Source: Brevibacterium aurantiacum (lineage in GTDB: Bacteria; Actinomycetota; Actinomycetes; Actinomycetales; Brevibacteriaceae). Taken from it: 64,000 bases of DNA. Under the pieces are notes generated by a model that ran no database searches, had not been told where the DNA came from, and worked only from the letters and a program-made list of their open reading frames with translations. The stretch lies in NCBI RefSeq assembly GCF_900169065.1, contig NZ_FXZB01000018.1:1-64000 (forward strand), written 5' to 3'. Both the position numbers and the translations under genes were made by a program. Each line of letters opens with the position of its first letter. Within the stretch, counting starts at the first letter, position 1. Below, piece after piece: positions 8,415 through 18,262 of the stretch.

Positions 8415-9227
8415 CTACTTCGGAGCCGGCAGATCGTAGTCGATGACCAGCGGCGCATGATCGGACCAGCGTTCGGCCCAGCTGTCGGCCTTGTCCACCG
8501 TTGCTTTGACTGCCGCCTTCGCGAGTGCCGGTGTCGCCATCTGGTAGTCGATGCGCCACCCGGCATTGTTGTCAAAGGCCTGCCCGCGCATGGACCACCA
8601 GGTGTAGGGGCCGTCGACATCTCCGCTGAGGTCGCGGTGCACGTCGACGTAGCCCACGTCGCCGAAGAAACCGTCGAAGTAGGCGCGCTCCTCGGGCAGG
8701 AACCCGGCCTTCTTGCGGTTGGCCTTCCAGTTCTTCAGGTCCCGTTCGGTGTGGCAGACGTTGAGGTCACCGGTGATGAGCACGTGATCGGCCTGTTTCG
8801 CCAGTTCAGGCAGGCGCAGCGTCATCCGGTCGAGGAAGCGGTACTTGTCCTCCTGTTTGGGAGTGTCGACCTCACCGGAATGGACATAGGCCGAGACGAG
8901 AGTCAGCAGCGATCCGTCGCCGAGGCGGTAGTCCGTCTCCAGCCATCGACCGGCCCGATCGAAGTACCCGTCCGTCCCGAGTCCTTCACGGACCTCGACG
9001 GGCTCGTTCCGAGCCATGACGGCGACTCCGGCACGTCCCTTCGCCTCGGCGTCATGGCTGATCGTGGTGTACCCGGTGTCCTCGAGCACCTTGAGGGCGA
9101 TGTCGTTGGCTGCCCGGACTTCCTGCAGCGTGATGAAGTCAGGTTTCGCAGTATCGACCCAGGTGGGCATCCCCTTTCTCCATGCCGCTCGTACTCCGTT
9201 GACGTTGACTGATGCAATCCGAATCAT
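8415..9227 (-). CDS. xthA: Exodeoxyribonuclease III / AP endonuclease
   Basis: A 270-residue member of the ExoIII (EEP) family, acting on abasic sites and 3' blocks in base-excision repair. Signature motifs occur in order: IASVNVNGVRAA, LQEVRA (metal-binding Glu), VSAYVHSGEV, ITGDLNVCHTERDLKN (catalytic Asp/Asn), YTWWSMRGQAFDNNAGWRIDY and SDHAPLVIDY (catalytic Asp-His). The ATG at 9227 is chosen over 9239 because homology begins at MIRIASVN and AGGG lies just upstream. It is divergent from the acetyltransferase gene. Confidence 0.96.
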   Translation of the reverse strand: MIRIASVNVNGVRAAWRKGMPTWVDTAKPDFITLQEVRAANDIALKVLEDTGYTTISHDAEAKGRAGVAVMARNEPVEVREGLGTDGYFDRAGRWLETDYRLGDGSLLTLVSAYVHSGEVDTPKQEDKYRFLDRMTLRLPELAKQADHVLITGDLNVCHTERDLKNWKANRKKAGFLPEERAYFDGFFGDVGYVDVHRDLSGDVDGPYTWWSMRGQAFDNNAGWRIDYQMATPALAKAAVKATVDKADSWAERWSDHAPLVIDYDLPAPK

Positions 9228-9311
9228 GTGCCCTATCATGGCATGAGCGCACTACTCATCCGGGCCTGGGCGTTATACAGTGATGGAAAGAAGCATATTT
9301 CAGGAGGCGCA

Positions 9312-9800
9312 ATGGCCGTAGACGAGACTTTCGATTCTGAGCAGCTGAGCATCAGCCCGCTCGACGAAGTAGACGCCCGTGAGATGCGAGAGTTCCTGCT
9401 CGGTGCGCAGAAGAACTTCTGGGGAGACAGGGACCTCAGCGGCGATCACGATGCCTATTGGTTCCATCAGTTCGTGACCTCAGGCTTGGTTGCCAGGCAT
9501 CGTTCGGAGATCGTCGGCTATCTGCTCGGCGTCATCCCCCATGACGGCCCTGCGTACATCCATCTGGTTGCGGCTCGAACTGATTTCCGCCATCAGGGCA
9601 TCGGTCGGCACCTGTACCAGTATTTCATCGAGCACGCGCGCAAGCTCGGTGTCTCATCGGTGCAGGCGACAACCATGCCGGATTCCTCAGCAGCGATCTC
9701 ATTCCACTCTTCGCTCGGGTTCAGCGGTGAACTCATCGAAGACTACGCGGGTGCCGGAAATCCGCGTGTGTTCTTCGAACTCAAACTCCTCGAGGAGTGA
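9312..9800 (+). CDS. GNAT-family N-acetyltransferase
   Basis: A 162-residue GNAT acetyltransferase. The acetyl-CoA pyrophosphate loop is the segment TDFRHQGIGRHLYQYF (about 94-110), a match to the Q/R-x-x-G-x-G/A motif A. ISFHSSLGF near 135 is the C-terminal motif B. The substrate is unknown. An AGGAGG 5 nt before the ATG at 9312 decides the start; an upstream ATG at 9228 lacks one and overlaps the divergent promoter. TATACA near 9274 is a likely -10 element. The gene ends in a strong bidirectional terminator shared with folD. Confidence 0.9.
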   Translation: MAVDETFDSEQLSISPLDEVDAREMREFLLGAQKNFWGDRDLSGDHDAYWFHQFVTSGLVARHRSEIVGYLLGVIPHDGPAYIHLVAARTDFRHQGIGRHLYQYFIEHARKLGVSSVQATTMPDSSAAISFHSSLGFSGELIEDYAGAGNPRVFFELKLLEE

Positions 9801-9835
9801 GCCGAAGAGCGCACACACTGGTCTGACCAGCACAA

Positions 9836-9885
9836 CAGAGACTGACGGCCTCCCACACACAGATGTGGGAGGCCGTCAGTCTCTG
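9836..9885. terminator. Bidirectional terminator between GNAT and folD
   Basis: A perfect 22-bp stem (9836-9857 with 9864-9885) has a 6-nt loop. It lies between two convergent genes and is the longest perfect hairpin noticed in the window. Confidence 0.85.
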
Positions 9886-9898
9886 ACTGTCGTTCGGT

Positions 9899-10786
9899 TC
9901 AGGCGGCCGCCGCAGCGCGTTCGGCCACGTCGACGACGTTCTTGAGCAGCAGTGCCCGAGTCATGGGCCCGACTCCTCCGGGATTCGGGGACACCCAAGC
10001 CGCCACCTCGGCGACGGCAGGGTCCACGTCTCCCACGATCTTCGACTTCCCGGTCTCCGGGTCCTCTTCGCGTGAGACTCCGACGTCGAGGACGACGGCA
10101 CCGTCCTTGACCGCATCGGCGGTCACGATCCGGGCCGATCCTGCGGCGGCGACGATGATGTCGGCCTGAGCCAGCAGCTCGGGCAGATTCTTCGTCCCGG
10201 TGTGGGTCAGCGTCACCGTGGCGTTGTACTCACGGCGAGTCAGCAGTGCGCCGATCGACCGGCCGACGGTGACGCCGCGGCCCACGACCACAACGTGCTT
10301 GCCGGCCAGCTCGATGCCGTTGCGCTGCATGAGTTCGATGACCCCGCGAGGGGTGCACGGCAGCGGGGTCGTGATCTCCCGGTTGACGTTGAGCATGAGC
10401 CGACCGAGGTTGGTCGGATGCAGCCCGTCCGCGTCCTTGGCCGGATCGATGCGTTCGAGCACGGTGTCCGTGTCGATGTGGGACGGCAACGGCAGCTGCA
10501 CGATGTACCCGGTGCATTCGTCATCGGCGTTGAGCTCGTCGATGACCGACAGGAGCTCGTCCTGGCTCACCGATTCCGGCAGGTCACGACGGATGGAATG
10601 GATGCCCACCTCGGCGCAGTCACGGTGCTTACCGGCCACGTACCACTTCGAACCGGGATCCTCGCCGACGAGGACCGTGGCCAAGCCGGGGACGATGCCC
10701 CGCTCGGCCAGGTTCGCGACGGCAGTCCGCAGCTCGTCCTTGATCTCCTTCGCACAGGCCTTGCCATCAAGGATCTGTGCTGTCAT
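9899..10786 (-). CDS. folD: Bifunctional methylene-THF dehydrogenase / methenyl-THF cyclohydrolase
   Basis: A 295-residue FolD that interconverts 5,10-methylene-THF and 10-formyl-THF with NADP. The catalytic Tyr and Lys are in YVAGKHRDC (about 50-58), VQLPLP is the substrate-loop motif, and [17 protein letters not shown] is the dinucleotide-binding loop. Its ATG overlaps the glyA stop as ATGA, so the two are cotranslated: serine hydroxymethyltransferase makes the methylene-THF that FolD uses. Divergent purU returns formyl-THF to free THF plus formate. Confidence 0.97.
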   Translation of the reverse strand: MTAQILDGKACAKEIKDELRTAVANLAERGIVPGLATVLVGEDPGSKWYVAGKHRDCAEVGIHSIRRDLPESVSQDELLSVIDELNADDECTGYIVQLPLPSHIDTDTVLERIDPAKDADGLHPTNLGRLMLNVNREITTPLPCTPRGVIELMQRNGIELAGKHVVVVGRGVTVGRSIGALLTRREYNATVTLTHTGTKNLPELLAQADIIVAAAGSARIVTADAVKDGAVVLDVGVSREEDPETGKSKIVGDVDPAVAEVAAWVSPNPGGVGPMTRALLLKNVVDVAERAAAAA

Positions 10787-12060
10787 CAGTACTGCTCCAG
10801 ATCTTCGTAGAGGGGGAAGTTGTCGCTGAGCTTCTTGACCCGAGCGCTGAGGGCCTCGACGTTCGCACCGGGTTTGAGTGCTTCGGCGATGACGTCGGCG
10901 ACCTCGGTGAATTCGGCATCGCCGAACCCACGGGTGGCCAGAGCAGGGGTGCCGATGCGCAGACCGGAGGTCACCATGGGCGGACGGGGGTCGAACGGAA
11001 CGGCATTGCGGTTGACCGTGATTCCGACCTCATGCAGCAGATCCTCCGCCTGCTGTCCGTCCAAGGCTGAGTTGCGCAGGTCGACGAGGACCAGGTGAAC
11101 GTCGGTGCCTCCGGTGAGGACCGTGGCTCCGGCGTTGGCGACGTCGTCGGCCAGGAGACGCTCGGCCAGGATCTGAGCACCGCGCACGGTCCGTTCCTGA
11201 CGAGCCTTGAACTCTTCAGAGGCGGCCAACTTGAACGCCACTGCCTTCGCGGCGATCACGTGCATCAGAGGTCCACCCTGCTGCCCCGGGAAGACTGCGG
11301 AGTTCAGCTTCTTCGCGTACTCCTCCTTGCCGAGGATGAAGCCCGAGCGAGGGCCGCCGATGGTCTTGTGCACCGTCGAGGACACGACGTCGGCGAAGGG
11401 CACAGGGTTCGGATGCAGGCCGGCGGCGACGAGACCGGCGAAGTGGGCCATGTCGACCCAGAGCTTCGCTCCGACCTCGTCGGCGATGTCGCGGAAGGCC
11501 TGGAAGTCGAGCTGACGCGGGTAGGCGGACCAACCTGCGACGATGACCTCTGGACGGTGTTCGAGCGCCCGCTCGCGCACCTTGTCCATGTCGATGCGGT
11601 AAGTGTCGGGATCGACTTCGTAGGAGGCGACGTCGTAGAGGCGGCCCGAGAAGTTGATCTTCATGCCGTGTGTCAGGTGACCACCGTGAGCCAAGGAGAG
11701 ACCGAGCATCTTGTCACCCTGGCGGGCGAGCGCGTGCATCACGGCAGCGTTGGCGGAGGCACCCGAGTGCGACTGCACGTTGGCGTATTCGGCACCGAAG
11801 AGGCTCTTGGCCCGGTCGATGGCCAGGGTCTCAGCGACATCGACGTATTCGCAGCCACCGTAATAGCGCTTCCCGGGGTAACCTTCGGCATACTTGTTCG
11901 TCAGCACGGATCCCTGTGCCTGCAGCACTGCGCGCGGCACGAAGTTCTCCGAGGCGATCATCTCGAGAGTCGAACGCTGGCGGCCCAATTCCTGGTCGAG
12001 GACTTCCGCGATCTGTGGATCGATGTCTGCAAGCGAGGCCTGCATCGAGTTATCAGTCAT
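10786..12060 (-). CDS. glyA: Serine hydroxymethyltransferase
   Basis: A 424-residue PLP enzyme that converts serine and THF to glycine and methylene-THF. The PLP lysine lies in [14 protein letters not shown]. Other signatures are [15 protein letters not shown], the [12 protein letters not shown] phosphate-binding loop and the C-terminal [12 protein letters not shown]. The start at 12060 is favoured by CAGGAG upstream and by family length; an extension to 12153 has no homology. It is the first gene of a glyA-folD operon. The 168 bp to purU showed no obvious glycine riboswitch. Confidence 0.97.
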   Translation of the reverse strand: MTDNSMQASLADIDPQIAEVLDQELGRQRSTLEMIASENFVPRAVLQAQGSVLTNKYAEGYPGKRYYGGCEYVDVAETLAIDRAKSLFGAEYANVQSHSGASANAAVMHALARQGDKMLGLSLAHGGHLTHGMKINFSGRLYDVASYEVDPDTYRIDMDKVRERALEHRPEVIVAGWSAYPRQLDFQAFRDIADEVGAKLWVDMAHFAGLVAAGLHPNPVPFADVVSSTVHKTIGGPRSGFILGKEEYAKKLNSAVFPGQQGGPLMHVIAAKAVAFKLAASEEFKARQERTVRGAQILAERLLADDVANAGATVLTGGTDVHLVLVDLRNSALDGQQAEDLLHEVGITVNRNAVPFDPRPPMVTSGLRIGTPALATRGFGDAEFTEVADVIAEALKPGANVEALSARVKKLSDNFPLYEDLEQY

Positions 12061-12215
12061 GTGTACACTCCTGTGGCATCCAAAGTGATGAGTGGGACAG
12101 CGCGATCGGCTCCGCGAGCACCCGAAAACAATGCTAACAGCGAACCAGATCACGCCGAGGGGCCGTTCGTCATCCGGATGGTGGGCCGGTTTCGGGGCAC
12201 AGCGGGGGCGACCAC

Positions 12216-12221
12216 TAGAAT
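12216..12221 (+). promoter_or_regulatory. -10 element TAGAAT of a leaderless purU transcript
   Basis: TAGAAT is close to the consensus and ends exactly 7 nt before the purU ATG. There is no Shine-Dalgarno sequence, so the mRNA probably begins at the start codon. Confidence 0.65.
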
Positions 12222-12228
12222 CGAGCGC

Positions 12229-13080
12229 ATGAGTCGAGAATGGATCCTACGAGTCACCTGCCCGGACGCAACCGGAATCGTTCATGCCGTAACTGGGGTC
12301 CTGGCCTCGCTCGGGGCCAACATCACCGAGTCCCAGCAGTTCTCCTCCCCCGACTCCCTGCAGTTCTTCCTCCGGGTCCAATTCGTCACGAACAACGATT
12401 CCGATGCCGAAACCCTGCAGTCATCCCTCGCCGAGGCGGCTCACCGTTTCACTATGACGGTCAGTCTCCAGCCCGTGGAGAAGAAGACGAGGACCCTCGT
12501 CCTCGTGTCCAAGGCCGCACACTGCCTCAACACTCTGCTGTTCCAGCAGAGCTCGGGACAGCTGCCCATCGACATCGTCGGTGTGGCCGGCAATCATGAC
12601 TCTCTGCGGTCACTGGCCGAATTCCACGGCCACGACTTCCACCACATTCCGATCTCTCCTGAGACCAAAGATGCTGCCGAGGCTCGACTGAGCGCACTCG
12701 TTGATGACCTTGACGTCGAGCTCATCGTCCTCGCCCGGTACATGCAGATCCTCTCCCCTGATCTGTGTGCTCGGCTCGAGGGCCGGGTGATCAACATCCA
12801 CCATTCATTCCTGCCCAGTTTCAAGGGTGCCAAACCGTATCACCAGGCGCATGCCCGGGGAGTGAAGATCATCGGTGCCACCGCCCACTACGTCACCCCC
12901 GATCTCGACGAGGGTCCGATCATCGAGCAGGACGTAGCCCGCGTCGATCACAACCGCAATATCGCCGACTTCGTCCAGCGCGGTCAGGATGTCGAAGCAG
13001 CCGTGCTCGCGAGAGCCGTGGCCTGGCATGCCGAGGGACGGGTCCTCATGGACGGCCACCGCACGGTCGTCTTCAACTGA
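12229..13080 (+). CDS. purU: Formyltetrahydrofolate deformylase
   Basis: A 283-residue PurU that hydrolyses 10-formyl-THF to THF and formate, balancing one-carbon pools when methionine or glycine is unbalanced. The N-terminal ACT domain (about 1-85; [20 protein letters not shown]) is the regulatory part. The C-terminal formyltransferase-fold domain carries [20 protein letters not shown], with the catalytic-site His, and [17 protein letters not shown], with the catalytic Asp. The reading frame is open far upstream, but homology begins at the ATG at 12229. It is divergent from glyA-folD, so all three folate genes share one control region. Confidence 0.96.
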   Translation: MSREWILRVTCPDATGIVHAVTGVLASLGANITESQQFSSPDSLQFFLRVQFVTNNDSDAETLQSSLAEAAHRFTMTVSLQPVEKKTRTLVLVSKAAHCLNTLLFQQSSGQLPIDIVGVAGNHDSLRSLAEFHGHDFHHIPISPETKDAAEARLSALVDDLDVELIVLARYMQILSPDLCARLEGRVINIHHSFLPSFKGAKPYHQAHARGVKIIGATAHYVTPDLDEGPIIEQDVARVDHNRNIADFVQRGQDVEAAVLARAVAWHAEGRVLMDGHRTVVFN

Positions 13081-13192
13081 TCCGACCGCCTCGGCGTTGG
13101 TGCATAGTACCCATTTGCCACCAGATTTCCATAGCCTTGAATCAACGTTTAGCCAACTCAGAGGCAGTTCACACCCAATGCTGAATCTGTTG

Positions 13193-13198
13193 TAGAGT
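13193..13198 (+). promoter_or_regulatory. -10 candidate TAGAGT upstream of putP
   Basis: TAGAGT lies 30 nt before the putP ATG. The same hexamer is at a similar distance from the flavoprotein gene at 5091. The -35 element is uncertain. Confidence 0.35.
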
Positions 13199-13228
13199 CG
13201 CCCCGGTTTACAAAAGGAGACGACTTTA

Positions 13229-14758
13229 ATGACGGAAACCACTTTCCGCACAATTGCAATCGTCCTGTATTTTGCAGGAATGCTGGCCATCGGTTGGTTC
13301 GCTTACCGCAAGACCAAGAACAGCCTCGACGACTACATGCTGGCAGGCCGCGGACTGCGTCCCAGCGTTGCCGCACTGAGCGCGGGAGCCTCAGACATGT
13401 CGGGCTGGCTCCTCATGGGACTGCCCGGAGCGATCTACGTAGCCGGACTGGTCGAAGCATGGATCGCTGTGGGCCTGACCGTCGGGGCCTGGGTGAACTG
13501 GAAGTTCGTGGCCCCGCGTCTGCGGGCATTCACGGAGAAGGCCGGCGACTCGATCACCATTCCCAGCTTCTTCGAACAGCGGCTGAAGGACAACACTCGT
13601 CTGCTGCGCGTCGTCTGCGGCGTCATCATTCTGGTGTTCTTCACCTTCTACGTCTCCTCCGGCATGGTGGCTGCAGGTAAGTTCTTCGAATCGAGCTTCG
13701 GCCTGAACTATCTGGCTGGCATGCTCATCGTCGCGGCCATCACCATGATCTACACCCTGTTCGGCGGATTCCTCGGTGCCACACTCACCGACGTCGCCCA
13801 GGGTCTGCTGATGTTCGCCGCACTCGTCGCGGTCCCGATCGTCGCGGTCATCAACGCCGGCGGCCCGGCAACCGTGATCTCCAACGTCAGGGAGATCGAT
13901 CCCAGCCTGCTCAATGTCTTCGGCAGCGGATCCTTCTGGGCCGGCGGCACCAGCGCCACCTACCTTGCAGTGATCTCCGCCCTCGCCTGGGGCCTCGGCT
14001 ACTTCGGCCAGCCCCACATCATCGTGCGATTCATGGCGCTGCGGACTCCCGCTGACGCCACCGTCGCTCGCCGGATCGGTGTGGGTTGGATGGGGATCTC
14101 CGCTCTCGGCGCCATCGCCACCTCCATCGTCGGCATCTCCTACTTCTCCGACCACGCTGACATGGAACCCACCGACCCGGAGACCGTGTTCCTGGATCTG
14201 GCTCAGATCCTCTTCCACCCGTTCATCGCGGGACTGGTTCTGGCTGCGGTGCTCGCGGCGATCATGTCGACGATCTCCTCGCAGCTCGTCGTCACCTCCT
14301 CGGCTCTCATTGAGGATCTGTACAAGATCGTTGCGCTGCGCACCGGTTCGAAGCGCACCCTGCAGGACAAGACCTATGTCCTGCTCGGACGCCTCGGCAT
14401 CCTCGTCGTCGCCGTCATCGCCGTGCTGTTGGCGATCTCGCCATCGAACAGCATCCTCGACCTGGTGGCATTCGCCTGGGCCGGTTTCGGCGCCTCCTTC
14501 GGACCGGTCGTGTTGCTGACCCTGTTCTGGAAGAAGCTCAGCAACTGGGGCGCCCTCTTCGGACTCATCTCCGGTGCAGCTGTGGCGTTCATCTGGGGAC
14601 AGGTGAGCACACCGCTGACAGATTCGATCTACGAGATCATTCCCGGTTTCGCCATCAACCTGATTGTGACGATCGTGGTCAGCAAGTTCACGTACAAGCC
14701 CAATGCCGACACGGACCAGGAATTCGACGAGTCGGTCGAACTCTCACGAGTGAAGTGA
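13229..14758 (+). CDS. putP: Sodium/proline symporter
   Basis: A 509-residue solute:sodium symporter (SSS family) with the usual 13 predicted membrane spans. The PutP-specific N-terminal region includes LDDYMLAGRGLRPSVAALSAGASDMSG in two parts (about 30-56), whose Ser and Asp residues line the sodium and proline sites. GGFLGATLTD and the FGQPHIIVRFMA segment are also typical. AAAGGAG precedes the ATG. It probably imports proline as nutrient or osmoprotectant. No proline dehydrogenase gene is adjacent, so an osmotic role is as likely as a catabolic one. A related substrate cannot be excluded. Confidence 0.92.
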   Translation: MTETTFRTIAIVLYFAGMLAIGWFAYRKTKNSLDDYMLAGRGLRPSVAALSAGASDMSGWLLMGLPGAIYVAGLVEAWIAVGLTVGAWVNWKFVAPRLRAFTEKAGDSITIPSFFEQRLKDNTRLLRVVCGVIILVFFTFYVSSGMVAAGKFFESSFGLNYLAGMLIVAAITMIYTLFGGFLGATLTDVAQGLLMFAALVAVPIVAVINAGGPATVISNVREIDPSLLNVFGSGSFWAGGTSATYLAVISALAWGLGYFGQPHIIVRFMALRTPADATVARRIGVGWMGISALGAIATSIVGISYFSDHADMEPTDPETVFLDLAQILFHPFIAGLVLAAVLAAIMSTISSQLVVTSSALIEDLYKIVALRTGSKRTLQDKTYVLLGRLGILVVAVIAVLLAISPSNSILDLVAFAWAGFGASFGPVVLLTLFWKKLSNWGALFGLISGAAVAFIWGQVSTPLTDSIYEIIPGFAINLIVTIVVSKFTYKPNADTDQEFDESVELSRVK

Positions 14759-14764
14759 CGGTCC

Positions 14765-14783
14765 AGAGATTCTGAGAATCTCT
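14765..14783. terminator. Short hairpin after putP
   Basis: AGAGATTC (14765-14772) pairs perfectly with GAATCTCT (14776-14783) around a 3-nt loop. It lies between two convergent genes. Confidence 0.4.
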
Positions 14784-14887
14784 CCGAAGCGACCAACGAT
14801 CCGCCGTTCTTGTCGGCGTCTGCAATCACACGCGGTTCATCCCAGCCACATCGGGCTGCCGCGGGATCCGCACACGGAATCCGGCTC

Positions 14888-16057
14888 TCACCAACTGCGC
14901 TCATCGACGAGGACCGGGCTCTCAGAGGGAATTCCTTCGACGATGACGACCTCCGCGCGAACTCGGATGAGGCTTCGAACGGTGTCTTCTACACGCTGCA
15001 CGAGCCGATCACTGCCCGCGTCTGCGCCCGGTCCCACGACGATCTCGCAGCGCAGATGATCTTTGTTCTGTGCTCGTGTGATGACGAATCGCCCTCCGAC
15101 AATGTTGCTCTCCGAACGCAGCACTGCCTCCGCCTGCCGGGGATGCACGAACATTCCGCGGACCTTCGTCGCCTGACCAACACGCCCCAGCACTCCCTGC
15201 AGGCGAGTCGGGTATTCCGCCCACGCAGACAGATCACCGGTGCCGAATCGGACAACGGGTGCGAGGTCTCGCAGTACTGTGACGACGACTTCCCCTTCGC
15301 CCTCGGTGAGCGGAACGCCGGTCCCGATCTCGCAGACCTCGACAAGAACCTCCTCATCGACTCGCAGACCCGGGCCCATTCCGTCCTCGCAGGCGATCAG
15401 CCCCACCTCGGCGGTGCCATAGGCCATGCATACGACCGGGACCCACTCCAAGAGCTCGGTCCGCAGCGAATCGGGAAGGGGTTCGGCGGTCACCAGAGCG
15501 TACTCGATTCCGAAGTTCTCCCGAGTTCCGCCGTTGTCGGCATGGACGTCGATGAGCGCCTTGAGATAACTGGGCAGTCCGACGTAGCCTCGCACCCCAA
15601 GATCCGTGATCGCCTGCACCTGCGCGATCTGATTTCCGATACCGGCTGGAACGACCGTTGCCCCCGCCGCGATCACGGCTTCATCGAACATCGCCCCGGC
15701 CGGCGACAGGTGATAGCCGAAGCAGTTGATGACTCGATCACCTGGTGCCAACCCGATCGCGGTCAGTGCGGGAGCCCATCGCCATGGGTCCGCCCCCGGC
15801 GGCTGAGCCTCGTAGATCGGCCCTGGTGATTGGAAGATTCTGCTCGCGATGGCGTCTCCCGGCGAATGCTGAGCGGGCGCCCTCCCGATCAGATCGTCCT
15901 TCGACAGCACAGGCAGCGTCGCGAGGACGCCCCGATCGCTCACATTCTCCGCTTCGATTCCGGCCGAAGCCAACCGCGCTGCCAGGCTCGGATCGTTACT
16001 CGCAGCTTTGGCCAGCAATGGGCCCAGGTGCTGCACGCTTCCGACGGTGTCCGCCAT
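14888..16057 (-). CDS. PaaK-like adenylate-forming protein with degenerate ATP loop
   Basis: A 389-residue member of the phenylacetate-CoA ligase-like family, last gene of the transporter operon. C-terminal family motifs remain: MAYGTAEVGL (212-220), RFGTGDLSAW (270-279) and GRVGQATKVRGMFVHP, the hinge region. Where PaaK enzymes carry the SSGTTGxPT phosphate-binding loop, this protein has QSPGPIYEAQPPG (76-88), with no such loop. It also lacks an evident catalytic lysine near the C-terminus (it ends ESPVLVDERSW). The start at 16057 has GGAGGG 9 nt upstream; the earlier in-frame ATG at 16072 overlaps that site. It may be an acyl-binding or accessory protein, or a ligase with a divergent loop. 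Confidence 0.82.
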   Translation of the reverse strand: MADTVGSVQHLGPLLAKAASNDPSLAARLASAGIEAENVSDRGVLATLPVLSKDDLIGRAPAQHSPGDAIASRIFQSPGPIYEAQPPGADPWRWAPALTAIGLAPGDRVINCFGYHLSPAGAMFDEAVIAAGATVVPAGIGNQIAQVQAITDLGVRGYVGLPSYLKALIDVHADNGGTRENFGIEYALVTAEPLPDSLRTELLEWVPVVCMAYGTAEVGLIACEDGMGPGLRVDEEVLVEVCEIGTGVPLTEGEGEVVVTVLRDLAPVVRFGTGDLSAWAEYPTRLQGVLGRVGQATKVRGMFVHPRQAEAVLRSESNIVGGRFVITRAQNKDHLRCEIVVGPGADAGSDRLVQRVEDTVRSLIRVRAEVVIVEGIPSESPVLVDERSW

Positions 16058-16116
16058 TTCTTGTCCCTCCATCGTTCTTCACCGTTGCATCGAATCGACT
16101 TCTTCGTCGCTGCCGT

Positions 16117-17004
16117 TCACAGCCAGCGCTTGCGTCGCTTGTAATGCTTCACATCGCGATAGCTCTTCTTCTTATCACCGGCTCCGATACCCAGATAGAA
16201 CTCTTTGACATCGGGGTTCTGGCTCAGCGCGGCCGCCTCATCATCGAGCATGATCCGACCGCGTTCCATGATGTAACCGTGGTGGGCGACGGAGAGTGCG
16301 GTCTGAGCATTCTGTTCGACGACCAGCACGGTCAGCCCCGTCTCTGCGTTCAGCCGCGCAATCGTCGAAAAGATCTCCTCGACCAACAATGGAGCCAGTC
16401 CCAGCGAGGGTTCGTCCAGCATGAGAAGCTTCGGATTCGCCATCAGTGCCCGACCGATCGCCAGCATCTGCTGTTCTCCCCCGGAGAGGAACCCGGCCGT
16501 CCGACCGCGCATATCTGCCAACTTGGGAAAGAACTCGTAGACGAAGTCGAGCCTGTCATCTTTCGCGGAGGCCGTGTACCCACCTGCCTGCAGATTCTCT
16601 GCGACGGTGAGATGACCGAAGATGTGCCGGCCCTCCATGCACAGGCTCAGTCCACGACGAACCCGATCGGCCGGATCGAGTCGAGTGATGTCCTCGCCAG
16701 CGAAGGCGATCCGCCCCGAGGCGATTTCTCCCTGTTCGCTGGGCAGAAGCCCGGATACTGCTTTGAGAGTCGTCGACTTCCCGGCTCCGTTCGAGCCGAG
16801 GAGAGCAACGATTTTGCCCTCCTCGACTCCCAAAGACATACCCCGGAGCACGAGGATCACTTCGTCATAGATGACCTCGATATTGTCGATCGTCAGCAGT
16901 GTCCCCGCGCCGTTTGGGCCCGCCGGTGACGAACCAGCCGCCGCGGACTCTGCCGACCTCAGATGGACATCGCCTGCGGCCACAGGTGTCGGTTCGTTCG
17001 TCAT
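16117..17004 (-). CDS. HAAT-family ABC transporter ATP-binding protein (LivF-like)
   Basis: A 295-residue ATPase of a branched-chain-amino-acid-type importer. Walker A is LLGSNGAGKSTT, the signature is FLSGGEQQMLAIGRALM, and Walker B is KLLMLDEPSLGLAP, a sequence typical of LivF. A 38-residue Ala/Gly/Pro-rich N-terminal extension precedes the ABC domain and is unusual. Its start overlaps the end of the binding-protein gene by 4 nt (ATGA). It pairs with the LivG-like ATPase at the head of the same operon. Confidence 0.94.
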   Translation of the reverse strand: MTNEPTPVAAGDVHLRSAESAAAGSSPAGPNGAGTLLTIDNIEVIYDEVILVLRGMSLGVEEGKIVALLGSNGAGKSTTLKAVSGLLPSEQGEIASGRIAFAGEDITRLDPADRVRRGLSLCMEGRHIFGHLTVAENLQAGGYTASAKDDRLDFVYEFFPKLADMRGRTAGFLSGGEQQMLAIGRALMANPKLLMLDEPSLGLAPLLVEEIFSTIARLNAETGLTVLVVEQNAQTALSVAHHGYIMERGRIMLDDEAAALSQNPDVKEFYLGIGAGDKKKSYRDVKHYKRRKRWL

Positions 17005-18191
17005 GGCGTCAGGCCACCCTCGACCTCCACCATCTTTCCGTCCTCGACCGTGTACATTCCGGCCGAATTCGATCCCCGATGGCTGTCTGCACTGAATTCG
17101 ATCTCCCCGAGTCCGAATACCCCACCGGTGTTGATCGGGCCCATCGTCTCAAGTGCTTCACGAATGTTGGCTCCGGTCAGCTCATTGTCACCGTCGAGGG
17201 TGGCTCTGATGCCCTCAGCCATGGCGTGCATGGTGTACCAACCCTGGACGTAGGAGTTCGCAGTCGTCTTCGGGTCACCGCCGTTGGCTTCCAGATAGTC
17301 AACGATCTCCTTGTGACCTGGTTTGTCAGCACTCAACGGCGCAACGGGCTGCACCATCATGTGGCCTTCGGCTGCTTCACCTGCGGCCGTGACGAAGAGC
17401 TCGTTGCCACACCAGTTGAGACACACGATCTTCTGATCTCCAGAGCTGTCGGCCAGATCCTTGGCCAGCTGCGCGGCCGGGCTGGCAACGTTCTGGACCA
17501 TGATGTAGTCCGCGCCGTCGGCATCAACCTGGCTGAGCATGCCCGAGTAGTTCGTGGTTCCCGCCGGCATAGCGTACGAGGTGACATCGATGTCGAGCCC
17601 CTTCTCCTTCACCCAGTCCTTCGCATCCTGGACGGGTGCTGTGCCGAAGGGCGAGTCGTTGTGGAGAATCGCCACTGCGGTCTTGTCACCGGCGTCCTCG
17701 GAGATCCAGTTCATGCCTATCCGAGCCTGGTCCGAATATGTTGCCGCGACTACGAAGTTGAAGGGAGACTCCTCCGGGTCGGTCAGCTCTTCGGCGAAGG
17801 AGCCGGACATGAACGGCAGCTCATCATTGGCCACGCGGGTCCTCAGAGCTTCGGTGTCGCCGGTTCCCCACCCTTGGATCGCCACCGATTCGTCGTTGAC
17901 GTATTTGCGGTAGAGTTCCTCAGCCTTAGGAATCTCATAGGCATAGTCATTGCTCATCGCCTCGAGCTGGCGGTCGTTGATTCCGCCGTTGGCGTTGAGA
18001 TTGTCGACGTAGGCGAGCATGCCCTCGTTGAATACCGAGCCCACATCACCGGTGGCTCCGGAAAGGTCTGCGAGCACGCCGATCGGGATCGGCTCGTCCG
18101 ACTCACCGCCGCCGCTCGATCCGCACCCGGACATCGCCAGCGCCGAGGCTGCGATCCCGGCCAAGAGCATCGTTGCTTTGGTTGCTTTCAT
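17001..18191 (-). CDS. Substrate-binding lipoprotein of the HAAT ABC transporter (LivK-like)
   Basis: A 396-residue periplasmic-binding-type-1 protein. The N-terminus is a lipoprotein signal: KATK, a hydrophobic stretch, then MSGC with the lipid-attached Cys at 23, followed by a Gly/Ser linker. The mature part begins EPIPIGVLADLSGATGDVG, the usual first strand of the Peripla_BP_6 fold. It presents the ligand to the two permeases. The ligand cannot be read directly, but CoA-ligase-like genes in the same operon suggest a carboxylic acid (aromatic, branched or fatty) rather than an amino acid. Confidence 0.92.
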   Translation of the reverse strand: MKATKATMLLAGIAASALAMSGCGSSGGGESDEPIPIGVLADLSGATGDVGSVFNEGMLAYVDNLNANGGINDRQLEAMSNDYAYEIPKAEELYRKYVNDESVAIQGWGTGDTEALRTRVANDELPFMSGSFAEELTDPEESPFNFVVAATYSDQARIGMNWISEDAGDKTAVAILHNDSPFGTAPVQDAKDWVKEKGLDIDVTSYAMPAGTTNYSGMLSQVDADGADYIMVQNVASPAAQLAKDLADSSGDQKIVCLNWCGNELFVTAAGEAAEGHMMVQPVAPLSADKPGHKEIVDYLEANGGDPKTTANSYVQGWYTMHAMAEGIRATLDGDNELTGANIREALETMGPINTGGVFGLGEIEFSADSHRGSNSAGMYTVEDGKMVEVEGGLTP

Positions 18192-18262
18192 GGGTTTCTC
18201 CTTGTATTAGTGCCGACTGCTGTGTCGACTGTGGTGGAAGAACTGCAGTGCAGATTGTGTGG

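Noticed and set aside
12061-12228. Glycine riboswitch in the glyA-purU divergent region
   Set aside because: I could not find the paired conserved aptamer cores, and purU appears leaderless.
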